A stretch of DNA of 64,000 nt from contig NZ_JBFRBB010000002.1 of NCBI RefSeq assembly GCF_040932035.1, positions 1,240,001 through 1,304,000 on the forward strand, in the 5' to 3' direction. Made by a program: the position numbers and the translations under genes. Below, piece by piece: positions 21,192 through 29,970 of the stretch. The notes beneath the pieces were generated by a model. That model had not been told where the DNA came from. It did not search any database and saw only the letters and a list, made by a program, of their open reading frames with translations. Each line of letters opens with the position of its first letter. Within the stretch, counting starts at the first letter, position 1. The DNA is from Hoeflea_A sp040932035 (GTDB taxonomy: Bacteria > Pseudomonadota > Alphaproteobacteria > Rhizobiales > Rhizobiaceae).

Positions 21192-22034
21192 TCAGGCAAG
21201 CCAGCGCTTGCGGCGCTTGTAGTGTTTCACATCACGAAACGATTTGCGGCCTTCTCCCCCGACACCGAGGTAGAATTCCTTTACATCCTCGTTTTCGCGA
21301 AGTTCCGAAGCCTCGCCGTCCAGAACAATGCGGCCGGATTCGAGAATATATCCGTAGGTCGCGTATCGAAGCGCGATGTTGGTGTTCTGCTCGGCCAGCA
21401 GGAAGGAAACGCCCTCCTGCTCGTTCAGCTTGCGGACAATTTCAAATATCTCTTCCTGCAATTGCGGCGCCAGTCCCATGGACGGCTCGTCAAGCAGGAT
21501 CATCTTGGGCTTGGACATCAGAGCGCGGCCGATCGCCGTCATCTGCTGCTCGCCGCCTGACGTATAGCCGGCCTGGCTGGACCGTCGCTCGCGCAGGCGC
21601 GGAAAATAATCATAGACCATTTCAAGGTCGCGCTTGATCGCGGCATTGCCGTCGCGACGGGTAAATGCGCCGGTAAGCAGGTTTTCCTGGATCGTCAGGT
21701 GGCCGAAACAGTGGCGTCCCTCCATGACCTGAATGCACCCCTGGCGCACCAGATCGTTTGGCGTGAGTGCCTCGATCTGCTTGCCTTCGAAAACAATGGA
21801 GCCTTTGGTGACTTCGCCACGCTCGGCATGCAACAGGTTTGAGACAGCCTTGAGCGTCGTCGTCTTGCCGGCGCCGTTAGCGCCCAAAATGGCCACGATC
21901 CCACCGCGCGGCACGGTCAGCGAAACGCCCTTGAGCACAAGGATCACGTGATTGTAGATCACCTCGATATTGTTCACCGAGAGGATCGTATCCTCCGCGG
22001 GTGACTGCTGTTCGGTTGTTTCCGCGATGCTCAT
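21192..22034 (-). CDS. livF: Branched-chain amino acid-type ABC transporter ATP-binding protein (LivF family)
   Basis: The 280-aa ATPase has Walker A GANGAGKTT, the signature TSGGEQQM, Walker B ILLDEPSMGLAP and the switch EQN found in LivF (HAAT family) proteins. A basic C-terminal tail (FRDVKHYKRRKRWL) is typical of the LivF copies that travel with an acyl-CoA ligase. It is the last gene of the ligase-livG-livH-livM-binding protein-livF operon. A GC-rich stem-loop lies between it and the binding-protein gene. The substrate is probably a hydrophobic carboxylic acid rather than an amino acid, by association with the ligase. Confidence 0.9.
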   Translation of the reverse strand: MSIAETTEQQSPAEDTILSVNNIEVIYNHVILVLKGVSLTVPRGGIVAILGANGAGKTTTLKAVSNLLHAERGEVTKGSIVFEGKQIEALTPNDLVRQGCIQVMEGRHCFGHLTIQENLLTGAFTRRDGNAAIKRDLEMVYDYFPRLRERRSSQAGYTSGGEQQMTAIGRALMSKPKMILLDEPSMGLAPQLQEEIFEIVRKLNEQEGVSFLLAEQNTNIALRYATYGYILESGRIVLDGEASELRENEDVKEFYLGVGGEGRKSFRDVKHYKRRKRWLA

Positions 22035-22066
22035 GGCGCGTTTATCCTGTTCTTAAGATAACGGGC

Positions 22067-22088
22067 GGCCGCGCCTGACGGCGCGGCC
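22067..22088 (-). repeat. Intergenic stem-loop after the binding-protein gene
   Basis: A perfect 9-bp stem GGCCGCGCC/GGCGCGGCC with a 4-nt loop lies between the binding-protein stop and the livF start. It lacks a T tract, so it is more likely to protect the 3' end of the binding-protein message than to end transcription. Confidence 0.55.
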
Positions 22089-22097
22089 GGGGCTACA

Positions 22098-23387
22098 TTA
22101 GTTGCAGCGTTCCGGAATGTTGTTTTCTGCGGCAAATGCTTTGGAATCTTCCATGATCAGCGGATCGATGATGGCACGGTCGGCCGGACCGAAATCGTTG
22201 ATCAGGGTCCACTTGCCTTCACCGGCATTCCACTGCTGGATCGCACCGAGACCAGGTCCGCCGTGATTTTCACAAGTGACATTGATTTCCGGCCCGAAGC
22301 CCGGAAGGCCAAGTGCGTCGAGGCGTGCGGCGTCGATCTTCAACGCTTCCATGCCGTCACGCATCTGTGCAGGCGTCAGGTCCTTGGTGTTGTGCATGGC
22401 CTGTGCCGTGCGCGCGGCTTCTGCGGCCAGCATGGCGGCATAAAGGCCACGGTTATAAAGAACCGTACCGATCTGGTCTCCTGCACCGGCTGCCTTGCCG
22501 GTATCGACAACGTACTTCTTGATGTCGTCAAAGACCGGGAAGTCGTCGCCCACACCGTGGAAGGTCACAGCCTTGTAGCCGTTTGCACCCTCGCCGGCAG
22601 GCAGAACGTCGTTTTCAGACGCGGACCACCACACGCCGATGAACTTGTCCATCGGGAAGCGGATATTTGCTGCTTCCTTGATGGCGACCTGGTTCATCAC
22701 GCCCCAGCCCCACATCAGGACATAATCGGGACGCTCACGGCGAATCTGCAGCCACTGCGACTTCTGCTCCTGGCCGGGATGATCGACGGGAATGAGGGTC
22801 AGCTCATAACCGTGTTTCTTGGCCAGTTCTTCGAGCGTGCGGATCGGCTCCTTGCCATAGGCGGAGTTATGGTAGACCAGCGCGATCTTCTTGCCTTTTA
22901 CGTCGCCGCCATTCTCGTCGAGGATGTGGTTGATGATGATCGAGGCAGCATCCCAGTAGGTGCCGGGATAGTTGAAGACATGGCTGAAGATTTTGCCGTT
23001 AGCAGCAGAGGTCCGGCCGTATCCCATGGAGTGAACCGGAATATCGTCGGCAGTGGCTTTTGGAATCAGCTGGTATGTAATACCCGTCGAAAGCGGCTGG
23101 TAAACCAGTGCGCCCTCACCTTTGGTGGATTCGTAGCACTCAACACCCTTTTGCGTGTTGTAGCCGGTTTCACACTCAAGGACATTGACCTTGACACCGT
23201 TGATCCCGCCATCACGCTCGTTGAGGAGCGTGAAGTAGTCCGCGTAACCGTCTGCAAACGGAATGCCGCCCGCAGCGTATGGACCGGTTCGGTAGCTCAG
23301 AGAAGGAAACACCAGATCGGCCAACGCCGGGGTGCCTCCAACCATTGCAGCCATGGCGGTCACAATTGCCAGTTTGTTCAGTTTCAT
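22098..23387 (-). CDS. ABC transporter substrate-binding protein (type 1, LivK-like)
   Basis: The 429-aa product starts at 23387, after an excellent AGGGAGG site, and has a Sec signal peptide ending at TPALA-D (about residue 23). The periplasmic binding protein type 1 fold follows, with GGINGVKV, GYGRTSAANG and the long C-terminal helix region. It delivers substrate to the LivHM permease. At over 400 residues it is longer than leucine-binding LivK (about 370), as is usual for the binding proteins paired with AMP-dependent acyl-CoA ligases. It lies 70 bp after livM and should be the most abundant product of the operon. Confidence 0.9.
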   Translation of the reverse strand: MKLNKLAIVTAMAAMVGGTPALADLVFPSLSYRTGPYAAGGIPFADGYADYFTLLNERDGGINGVKVNVLECETGYNTQKGVECYESTKGEGALVYQPLSTGITYQLIPKATADDIPVHSMGYGRTSAANGKIFSHVFNYPGTYWDAASIIINHILDENGGDVKGKKIALVYHNSAYGKEPIRTLEELAKKHGYELTLIPVDHPGQEQKSQWLQIRRERPDYVLMWGWGVMNQVAIKEAANIRFPMDKFIGVWWSASENDVLPAGEGANGYKAVTFHGVGDDFPVFDDIKKYVVDTGKAAGAGDQIGTVLYNRGLYAAMLAAEAARTAQAMHNTKDLTPAQMRDGMEALKIDAARLDALGLPGFGPEINVTCENHGGPGLGAIQQWNAGEGKWTLINDFGPADRAIIDPLIMEDSKAFAAENNIPERCN

Positions 23388-23457
23388 GTCTTTCCTCCCT
23401 GGGTAAAACAGACACGCTACACAACCCCATATGGGGTCCAATAGCCGTTGACACTTC

Positions 23458-24534
23458 CTAGTATGGGAAGGGCCAAAGGCGTAATTTTTCCTTCGCCAAT
23501 CGCCAGAGCTGAGCCAGCCCGTGCGGTTCGACAATTAGGAAAAAGACGATGAGACCGCCCACCAGCATTATTTCGATATGGGCGGCAAGATCGGTCGGCC
23601 AGCCGAAGCCGCCAACCATCACGTTCTTGAGCAGTACCGGCATCAGGGTAAGGAATGCAGCTCCGAGGAAGGACCCGAGAATGGAGCCCAGCCCCCCGAT
23701 GATGACCATGAACAGCACAAGGAAAGACTTGTCGATGCCGAAGGCTTCGGTCGGCTCTGCCGCACCAAGCCAGACAGAGAAATAAAGCGCGCCGGCAGCG
23801 CCGATATAAAAGGAGCTGACCGCAAAGGCGGAAATTTTCGCTTTCATCGGCTGAACGCCGATAATTTCGGCGGCAATGTCCATATCGCGGATCGCCATCC
23901 ACGAGCGGCCGATCTGGCCACGCGTCAGATTGCGCGCAATCCAGGCGAAAATGAAGACCATTGCCAGGCAGAACAAATAGGTTGCCCAGGGCGGAGCGCT
24001 CGCACCGGTAACGGCGATGCCGAAGATCGTGCGCTCAGGCGCGGTGATCTGGCCGGAAGCCGAATAGTTGTAGAACCACGGCACCTTGTTGAACAGCCAG
24101 ACAAGGAAGAACTGCGCGGCCAGCGTCGCAACGGCGAGGTAAAAGCCCTTGATGCGAAGCGAAGGCAGACCGAAGAGCATGCCGACAAAGGCCGTCACAC
24201 CGCCCGACAAAATGATCACGAAGAAGATATTGAGGTCAGGAAATCCTGTCATCAACTTGTAGCAGGCATAGGCGCCGACGGCCATGAAGCCGCCTGTGCC
24301 GAGGCTCACCTGACCGCAATATCCCGTCAGGATGTTGAGACCGAGCGCGGCCATCGACCACACAAGCAGCGGCACAAGCACCGATTTTTCCCAGTAGTCG
24401 TTGATGAAAAATGGAACGACCAGGAAGGCAAAAGCCATGGCTGCCCAGAACAGATACCGCTCGGATTTGATCGGAAAGGTCTGCTGATCGGCAGCGTAGG
24501 TAGAACTGAAATCGCCGGTTTCGCGATACAACAT
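23458..24534 (-). CDS. livM: Branched-chain amino acid-type ABC transporter permease (LivM family)
   Basis: ATG at 24534 gives 358 residues; a TTG three codons earlier (24543) would overlap the livH stop. The N-terminal 40 residues are cytosolic, followed by nine to ten membrane helices with the LivM sequences LGLNILTGYCGQVSLGTGGF and the EAA-like RSWMAIRDMDIAAEIIGV. It pairs with LivH to form the membrane channel of the importer. The C-terminus (LIVEPHGLAQLWRLAKEKLRLWPFPY) is the ending usual for LivM proteins in ligase-linked clusters. Confidence 0.92.
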   Translation of the reverse strand: MLYRETGDFSSTYAADQQTFPIKSERYLFWAAMAFAFLVVPFFINDYWEKSVLVPLLVWSMAALGLNILTGYCGQVSLGTGGFMAVGAYACYKLMTGFPDLNIFFVIILSGGVTAFVGMLFGLPSLRIKGFYLAVATLAAQFFLVWLFNKVPWFYNYSASGQITAPERTIFGIAVTGASAPPWATYLFCLAMVFIFAWIARNLTRGQIGRSWMAIRDMDIAAEIIGVQPMKAKISAFAVSSFYIGAAGALYFSVWLGAAEPTEAFGIDKSFLVLFMVIIGGLGSILGSFLGAAFLTLMPVLLKNVMVGGFGWPTDLAAHIEIMLVGGLIVFFLIVEPHGLAQLWRLAKEKLRLWPFPY

Positions 24535-24539
24535 ATCAA

Positions 24540-25541
24540 TCAAATCCTCTCGATGATTTTTTCACCGTAAAGACCCTGCGGCCGGAACAGCAGGAAGGCG
24601 AGTGCGACCATGTAGGCGAACCAGTTTTCGACGGCTCCGCCGACCAGCGGTCCGACATAGGCTTCGGCGAGTTTTTCTCCGACACCGATGATCAAACCGC
24701 CGACAATGGCCCCTGGAATGGAGGTGAACCCACCCAGGATCAGAACGGGAAGGGCTTTGAGCGCAATCAGCGACAGCGAGAACTGGACGCCGGATTTTGC
24801 CCCCCACATGATCCCCGCAACGAGCGCCACGAAACCTGAAATGGACCAGACGATCACCCAGATGCCACGCAGCGAAATGCCGACCGACAGGGCTGCCTGA
24901 TGGTCATCAGCAACAGCGCGCAGTGCACGGCCGGTCGCCGTATATTGCGAGAAGATCGTCAACGCGATCACCAGAATGATCGCGATGATGGCCGCCGACA
25001 CATCAAGCGTATCGATATACATGCCGAAATAGTCGGCCCCTTCCGGCGCCCATCCGCGCGTCACATCCTCCCACCAGAAGGATCCTCCCGTCGGAAGACC
25101 GACATCGAGCGCCTTGACGTCGGCGCCCCACATCAGATCGCCGAAACCTTCCAGGAAATAGGCAAGGCCGATCGTCGCCATGAACAGGATGATCGGCTCC
25201 TGGTTCACCAAGTGTTTGAGAACCACCTTTTCGATGATGAATGCCAGAATAATCATCACCACCATGGTCAATAGAATTGCCAGTATAGTCGGCAGCCCCG
25301 GTCCCCAATGGTGCACATCCGTCCCGAGCATGGCGTTGATCAGATGCGCAAACGGGACCTGACCGGTCTGCAGGCCCACAAGGGTCAGCGCCGCAAAAAG
25401 CGCCATCACGCCCTGGGCAAAGTTGAAGATGCCGGAGGCCTTGAAGATCAGCACGAAGCCGAGCGCGACAAGGGAATACATGACCCCGGTCATCAAGCCG
25501 TTCAGGACGGTTTCAATAAAATTCAGAAAATCAGGACTCAC
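24540..25541 (-). CDS. livH: Branched-chain amino acid-type ABC transporter permease (LivH family)
   Basis: I chose GTG at 25541 (333 aa) because GGGGGA lies about 6 bases upstream and the protein then starts just before the first helix. ATG at 25571 or TTG at 25598 would extend it by 10 or 19 residues. It has eight or so helices, LVALGFVLIFKASGIFNFAQG near the N-terminus, and the EAA-like TGRALRAVADDHQAALSVGI. Compared with E. coli LivH it carries an extra loop (about 125-170, rich in Trp and Gly), seen in ligase-associated members. Confidence 0.92.
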   Translation of the reverse strand: MSPDFLNFIETVLNGLMTGVMYSLVALGFVLIFKASGIFNFAQGVMALFAALTLVGLQTGQVPFAHLINAMLGTDVHHWGPGLPTILAILLTMVVMIILAFIIEKVVLKHLVNQEPIILFMATIGLAYFLEGFGDLMWGADVKALDVGLPTGGSFWWEDVTRGWAPEGADYFGMYIDTLDVSAAIIAIILVIALTIFSQYTATGRALRAVADDHQAALSVGISLRGIWVIVWSISGFVALVAGIMWGAKSGVQFSLSLIALKALPVLILGGFTSIPGAIVGGLIIGVGEKLAEAYVGPLVGGAVENWFAYMVALAFLLFRPQGLYGEKIIERI

Positions 25542-25601
25542 GCCATGTCCCCCATTTGCTGCTGGTGACATGCACCGGCTACTGCCTGTCTTGTGCAAAC
25601 A

Positions 25602-26426
25602 TTAATCATGGCTGACCCCCAGATAGGCGTCGATCACATCCTGATTGTTGCGCACTTCGTCGGGAGTTCCATCGCCGATCTTGCGGCCGTAATCGAGAAC
25701 CACGACCCGGTCGGACAGGTCCATGACAACCCCCATGTCGTGCTCGATAAGCGCAATCGTCGTGCCGAACTGCTGATTGACGTCGAGCACGAAGCGGCTC
25801 ATGTCTTCCTTTTCTTCCAGATTCATGCCGGCCATCGGCTCGTCGAGCAAAAGCAGCGCCGGATCGGCAGCCAGGGCTCGGCCGAGTTCAACGCGCTTTT
25901 GCAGCCCGTATGGAAGCCGGCCGACCGGTGTCTTGCGGATATGCTCGATCTCGAGGAAGTCGATGATCTTTTCCACCGTCTCGCGATGGGCGAGTTCCTC
26001 TTTCTGCGCCGGACCGAACCACATTGCCTGCGACAGAATATTGCTGCGCATCAGGGTCATGCGGCCGGTCATGATGTTGTCGAGTGTCGACATGCCCTTG
26101 AACAGCGCGATGTTCTGAAAGGTGCGGGCGATGCCCTGGCTTGCCGCATGGTGCGGGCGCATCCGGCGGCGCTTTTCGCCGCGGAAGGTAATCGTGCCTT
26201 CCTGCGGATGATAAAAGCCGTTGATAACATTGAGCATCGACGTCTTTCCGGCGCCGTTGGGACCGATAATGGCCCGGATCTCGCCTTTCTTAACGTCAAA
26301 GGAAATATCTGAAATGGCCTTAACGCCACCGAAGGAGAGCGAAATATTGTCGACATGCAGGAGCATGCCGCCTCTTTCTATGCCGTCATCGGCACGAAGG
26401 CTGCCCGGGTCGATATGCTGGTTCAT
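25602..26426 (-). CDS. livG: Branched-chain amino acid-type ABC transporter ATP-binding protein (LivG family)
   Basis: The 274-aa ATPase has Walker A IGPNGAGKTS, ARTFQNIALFKGMS, a YGLQKRVELGRAL signature (in place of the usual LSGGQ, as in LivG-type proteins), Walker B LLLLDEPMAGMN, and IEHDMGVVM. It is the second gene of the operon. Its start overlaps the ligase stop (ATGA), so their translation is coupled, which strengthens the link between uptake and CoA activation of the same compound. Confidence 0.92.
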   Translation of the reverse strand: MNQHIDPGSLRADDGIERGGMLLHVDNISLSFGGVKAISDISFDVKKGEIRAIIGPNGAGKTSMLNVINGFYHPQEGTITFRGEKRRRMRPHHAASQGIARTFQNIALFKGMSTLDNIMTGRMTLMRSNILSQAMWFGPAQKEELAHRETVEKIIDFLEIEHIRKTPVGRLPYGLQKRVELGRALAADPALLLLDEPMAGMNLEEKEDMSRFVLDVNQQFGTTIALIEHDMGVVMDLSDRVVVLDYGRKIGDGTPDEVRNNQDVIDAYLGVSHD

Positions 26427-28408
26427 TCGGCAGCCTCCTTCGTCGCACCGGTCGGTGGATTCGTCTTCATGTCCATGATTTTCACCGTGGCCGAAATGCT
26501 GCCCTTGCGTCCGTCTTCAAAGGTAACTTCCGTATCGACGTATTTTTCGCTGGACCCGTCATAAAGAGCCTCGATCAGCGGCGCATAGCGATCGCCGATA
26601 AATCCGCGCCGGACTTTCTGCGTCCTCGTCAATTCGCCGTCGTCCGCATCCAGCTCCTTGTGAAGGACCAAGAACCGCGCGATCTGCGATCCGGCCATCA
26701 GCTCCTCGCCGGCAAGATCCCGGTTCACCTGATCGACATGCTCGCGCATCATCTCGTATACCTGCGGAAGACCGGCAAGCTCCTGGTAGGACGCGTAGGA
26801 GATGTTGTTGCGTTCTGCCCAGTTACCCACTGCTGCAAGGTCAATGTTCAGGAACACGGAGCAGAAATCGCGCCCGTCGCCAAAAGCGACGACCTCCTTG
26901 ATGTTGGGGAAGAATTTGAGCTTGTTTTCGATATATTTCGGCGCAAACAGCGATCCGTCACGAAGCTTGCCTACATCCTTGGCGCGGTCGATGATTTTCA
27001 GATCGCCGCGGCTGTCGAAGATGCCGGCATCGCCTGTTTTAATAAATCCGTCTTCCGTGAATGTTTCCTTGGTCTTTTCCTCGTCCGCATAATATTCAAC
27101 GAACATGCCCGGCGATTTGAACAGCACTTCGCCGTCGTCCGAAATCCGGATTTCCACGTCCGGAACGGCCTTGCCGACCGTGTCCGCATGAATTTCGCCG
27201 TCTTTCTGCGCAGTCACGTAGAGGAATGCCTCGGTCTGGCCGTAGAGCTGTTTCAGATTGATGCCGAGTGCGCGGAAGAACGAGAAGAGATCCGGTCCGA
27301 TCGCCTCACCTGCCGTATACGCGGTACGGATATTGGAAAATCCGAGCGTGTTCTTCAAAGGCCCGTATACAAGGATATTGCCCAGCCAGTAGGACAGCCG
27401 CGCTCCAAACGGCACCGAGCGCCCTTCGAGAATGGCCTCGCCCCACTTGTTCGCGACAGCCAGGTAATGATGGAAAATCTTCTTTTTGATCACGCTGGCG
27501 TCTTCCATGCGGATCATCACATTGGTCAAAAGCTGCTCGAAAACACGTGGCGGTGCGAAATAGAAAGTCGGGCCGATCTCGCGCAGATCATGCGCAACCG
27601 TTTCGGGACTTTCCGGACACGCCATGCACAGTGCCGAAACATAGCCTTGCGCATAGTTCAGATAATGATCGCCGGCCCATGCAAGCGGCAGATAGGCAAG
27701 CACATTGTCATTTTCGGTCAGGTGATCGAACTCGGCCGTATCGCAGGCTGCCTTGACCGAAGTCTTTGCTTTGAGAACCACACCCTTCGACCGGCCTGTC
27801 GTACCCGATGTGTAAAGAAACACCGATACTTCTTCGCCGTCGGATGCGTTGATTGCGTCTTCCCAGGCCTTTGCCCGGCCGGAATCGGCGGCCATGGCCT
27901 CGCGGCCCAGTTCCTGAACGCTCGCGAATTCGCGAAGATGCGTATGGTCGTAGTCGCGCAGCCCGCGCGGCTCGTCATAGATCACATCCTTTAGCGCTGG
28001 TATCTCATCCGAAAATGAGAGGATCTTGTCGACCTGCTCCTGGTCCTGAACAACCGCAAGGCGCACCCCGGCATGGTTCAGGACATAAGCCATCTCCTCT
28101 GCCACCGCGTCCGCATAGACCGGAACGGGAATGGCCTTGAGCGCCTGCACAGCGCAAAATGTCCAGTAAAGTCGCGGACGGTTCGTGCCGACAATGGCGA
28201 TCTTGTCGCCCTCGCCCACGCCAATTTCCTGCAGGCCGATCGAAAACGCCCGAATTTCTTCGAATTGCTGTTTCCAGGTCCAGCTTTGCCAAATGCCAAG
28301 GTCCTTGTGGCGCGTTGCCGTGCGATCGGCAAAGCGGCTGGCATTCAACAGCAGGTATTGCGGAAAAGTCACCGGCTTACGGCCGGCATTGCTGCCCGTC
28401 GATGGCAT
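26423..28408 (-). CDS. AMP-dependent long-chain-type acyl-CoA synthetase
   Basis: The 661-aa adenylate-forming enzyme has the P-loop-like YTSGTTGRSKGVV, the A5-type YGQTEAFL and TGDAGIFDSRGDLKIIDRAKDVGKLRDG, the hinge and catalytic region. At this length it resembles long-chain FadD15-like ligases. It is the first gene of the Liv-type importer operon and overlaps livG. The two together suggest vectorial acylation: an acid is imported and trapped as a CoA thioester. The region upstream carries a TetR-type site shared with the leucine operon, so the acid may be isovaleric or another branched-chain acid, although that is inference. Confidence 0.9.
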   Translation of the reverse strand: MPSTGSNAGRKPVTFPQYLLLNASRFADRTATRHKDLGIWQSWTWKQQFEEIRAFSIGLQEIGVGEGDKIAIVGTNRPRLYWTFCAVQALKAIPVPVYADAVAEEMAYVLNHAGVRLAVVQDQEQVDKILSFSDEIPALKDVIYDEPRGLRDYDHTHLREFASVQELGREAMAADSGRAKAWEDAINASDGEEVSVFLYTSGTTGRSKGVVLKAKTSVKAACDTAEFDHLTENDNVLAYLPLAWAGDHYLNYAQGYVSALCMACPESPETVAHDLREIGPTFYFAPPRVFEQLLTNVMIRMEDASVIKKKIFHHYLAVANKWGEAILEGRSVPFGARLSYWLGNILVYGPLKNTLGFSNIRTAYTAGEAIGPDLFSFFRALGINLKQLYGQTEAFLYVTAQKDGEIHADTVGKAVPDVEIRISDDGEVLFKSPGMFVEYYADEEKTKETFTEDGFIKTGDAGIFDSRGDLKIIDRAKDVGKLRDGSLFAPKYIENKLKFFPNIKEVVAFGDGRDFCSVFLNIDLAAVGNWAERNNISYASYQELAGLPQVYEMMREHVDQVNRDLAGEELMAGSQIARFLVLHKELDADDGELTRTQKVRRGFIGDRYAPLIEALYDGSSEKYVDTEVTFEDGRKGSISATVKIMDMKTNPPTGATKEAAE

Positions 28409-28489
28409 TCCCCAGATTCTCCTCCCAAGCCCGGCAGATCCTCAATCCGCCGGTAAAGCGCACGCGCTTTTTCATTTTTTCGTTCGATT

Positions 28490-28507
28490 AAGAAATGAAC
28501 GTCTGTT
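28490..28507. promoter_or_regulatory. Putative TetR operator, copy B (acyl-CoA ligase/Liv operon promoter)
   Basis: AAGAAATGAACGTCTGTT, containing the palindrome GAAC-GTCT-GTTC, lies 82 bp before the ligase start and matches copy A at 21076-21093 at 17 of 18 positions. The rest of the 400-bp gap 28409-28809 is AT-rich intergenic sequence with no gene seen. Confidence 0.6.
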
Positions 28508-28809
28508 CTTTTAATCAAAAGATTCGGCTGCGCGCAAGCTACTTTAGTCGAACTCGTTCAAATTGCGGCATATTTCAAACGGTTTATTGCGCTCGGGCAG
28601 GCCTTAGCGAAACAATATTCCAATTCAGCCAACCCTTTTCAATCGCTCGACAAATCAATTTCCAGTAGGACCAATACGGCCGACATTATCTTTTTTTCGT
28701 TCACATCGGGTTTTCAACATCCGTTCCCGCTCGACTTTGTCAAAGAAGGCGGCAACTATATTCAAAGTTCAGACATTTCCGGCACGCTCACAAAAATCAG
28801 GAATGAAAG

Positions 28810-29940
28810 ATGCGCCACATTACCATCTCGGATATGCGGGTCCATATCATCAAGGTTCCGGTCCAGGCCACACACTCCCACGGCAGCGGCGACGTCAGCG
28901 CCATCAACAGCGTTGTTCTCGAACTGAAAGCCGATAGCGGGCACACCGGATGGGGCGAAGCATCACCCTGGCCCGTCTTTACCGGCACGACGGAAGCAAA
29001 CGCTGCTGCCCTCAACACGCATTTACGCCCATTCATTGTCGGCGCCAACGCGTTGCGTCGAGAACAGCTTCTGACCATGGCGGACCGTGCACTGGTTCAT
29101 TGCAGCGAAGCAAAGGCGGCGCTTGAGATGGCACTCCTCGATGTGGTGGGCAAGACACTTGGACTGTCAGTCGGCCAACTCATAGGCGGGCGGCAGCGCG
29201 ACAGCGTGCCGGTCAGCTTCACGGTGGCAAATCCGGTCTTTGAGGAAGACATGGAAATCATCGCCCATCTTTACGGTTCCGGCGTGCGCATCTTCAAGCT
29301 CAAGACCGGGTTTCACGACCACCCGTTCGATATCATGCGCCTTGAGAAGATCCGCGATACCTATGGTGACAGCCTCGATCTGCGTATCGACTACAATCAG
29401 GGCCTGAAAGCCACCGACGCAATCCGCACACTGCGAGACATGGAGACTTTCAAACTTGGTTTTATCGAACAGCCTACGCCGCGCAACAACCTGGAGGCCA
29501 TGGCTGCGATCAGCGCCGCGATCGACACCCCTATCATGGCCGACGAGTCGGTCTTCAATCCGCGCGAGGCGCTGATTGCCACCAAGATGAAGCTTGCAGA
29601 CATATTTTCGCTGAAGGTGATGAAAAGCGGCGGCATCGTCAGGGCACAGGAGATTGCAGCCATCGCAAAGGCTGCAGGTGTCGGCGTCTATGGCGGCTGC
29701 ATGTTCGAGACGGGCCTTGCCCATCTTGCCGGCGCGCATCTTGTGTCGGCTCTCGGCGAAATCGATCTCGGCTGCGAATTCTACATGCCGTCCTACTATG
29801 CCAAGGACGACATATTGGCTGAGCCGTTCCCGATCAGAAACGGTGCGGTTCATATTCCGGACGAGCCCGGCCTTGGCATCGAGATCGACCAGGACAAGCT
29901 GGCCAAATACACCGTCGAAACCCTGTCCGCACCCGCGTAA
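28810..29940 (+). CDS. Mandelate racemase/muconate lactonizing enzyme family protein
   Basis: The 376-aa enolase-superfamily enzyme has an N-terminal capping domain (to about 130) and a TIM barrel. The KxK of the muconate lactonizing subgroup is in RIFKLKTG. Metal ligands are in RIDYNQ, GFIEQP and ADES, and the second-side lysine is in SLKVMKSGG. These show a functional active site for proton abstraction next to a carboxylate. Members are cycloisomerases, dipeptide epimerases and sugar-acid or hydroxyproline dehydratases; the sequence alone does not choose among them. The gene is alone on the plus strand and converges with the GMC oxidoreductase gene 30 bp away. Confidence 0.87.
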   Translation: MRHITISDMRVHIIKVPVQATHSHGSGDVSAINSVVLELKADSGHTGWGEASPWPVFTGTTEANAAALNTHLRPFIVGANALRREQLLTMADRALVHCSEAKAALEMALLDVVGKTLGLSVGQLIGGRQRDSVPVSFTVANPVFEEDMEIIAHLYGSGVRIFKLKTGFHDHPFDIMRLEKIRDTYGDSLDLRIDYNQGLKATDAIRTLRDMETFKLGFIEQPTPRNNLEAMAAISAAIDTPIMADESVFNPREALIATKMKLADIFSLKVMKSGGIVRAQEIAAIAKAAGVGVYGGCMFETGLAHLAGAHLVSALGEIDLGCEFYMPSYYAKDDILAEPFPIRNGAVHIPDEPGLGIEIDQDKLAKYTVETLSAPA

Positions 29941-29970
29941 TTCGTTGAATTCTCGGCAAGGCTCTGCGCG

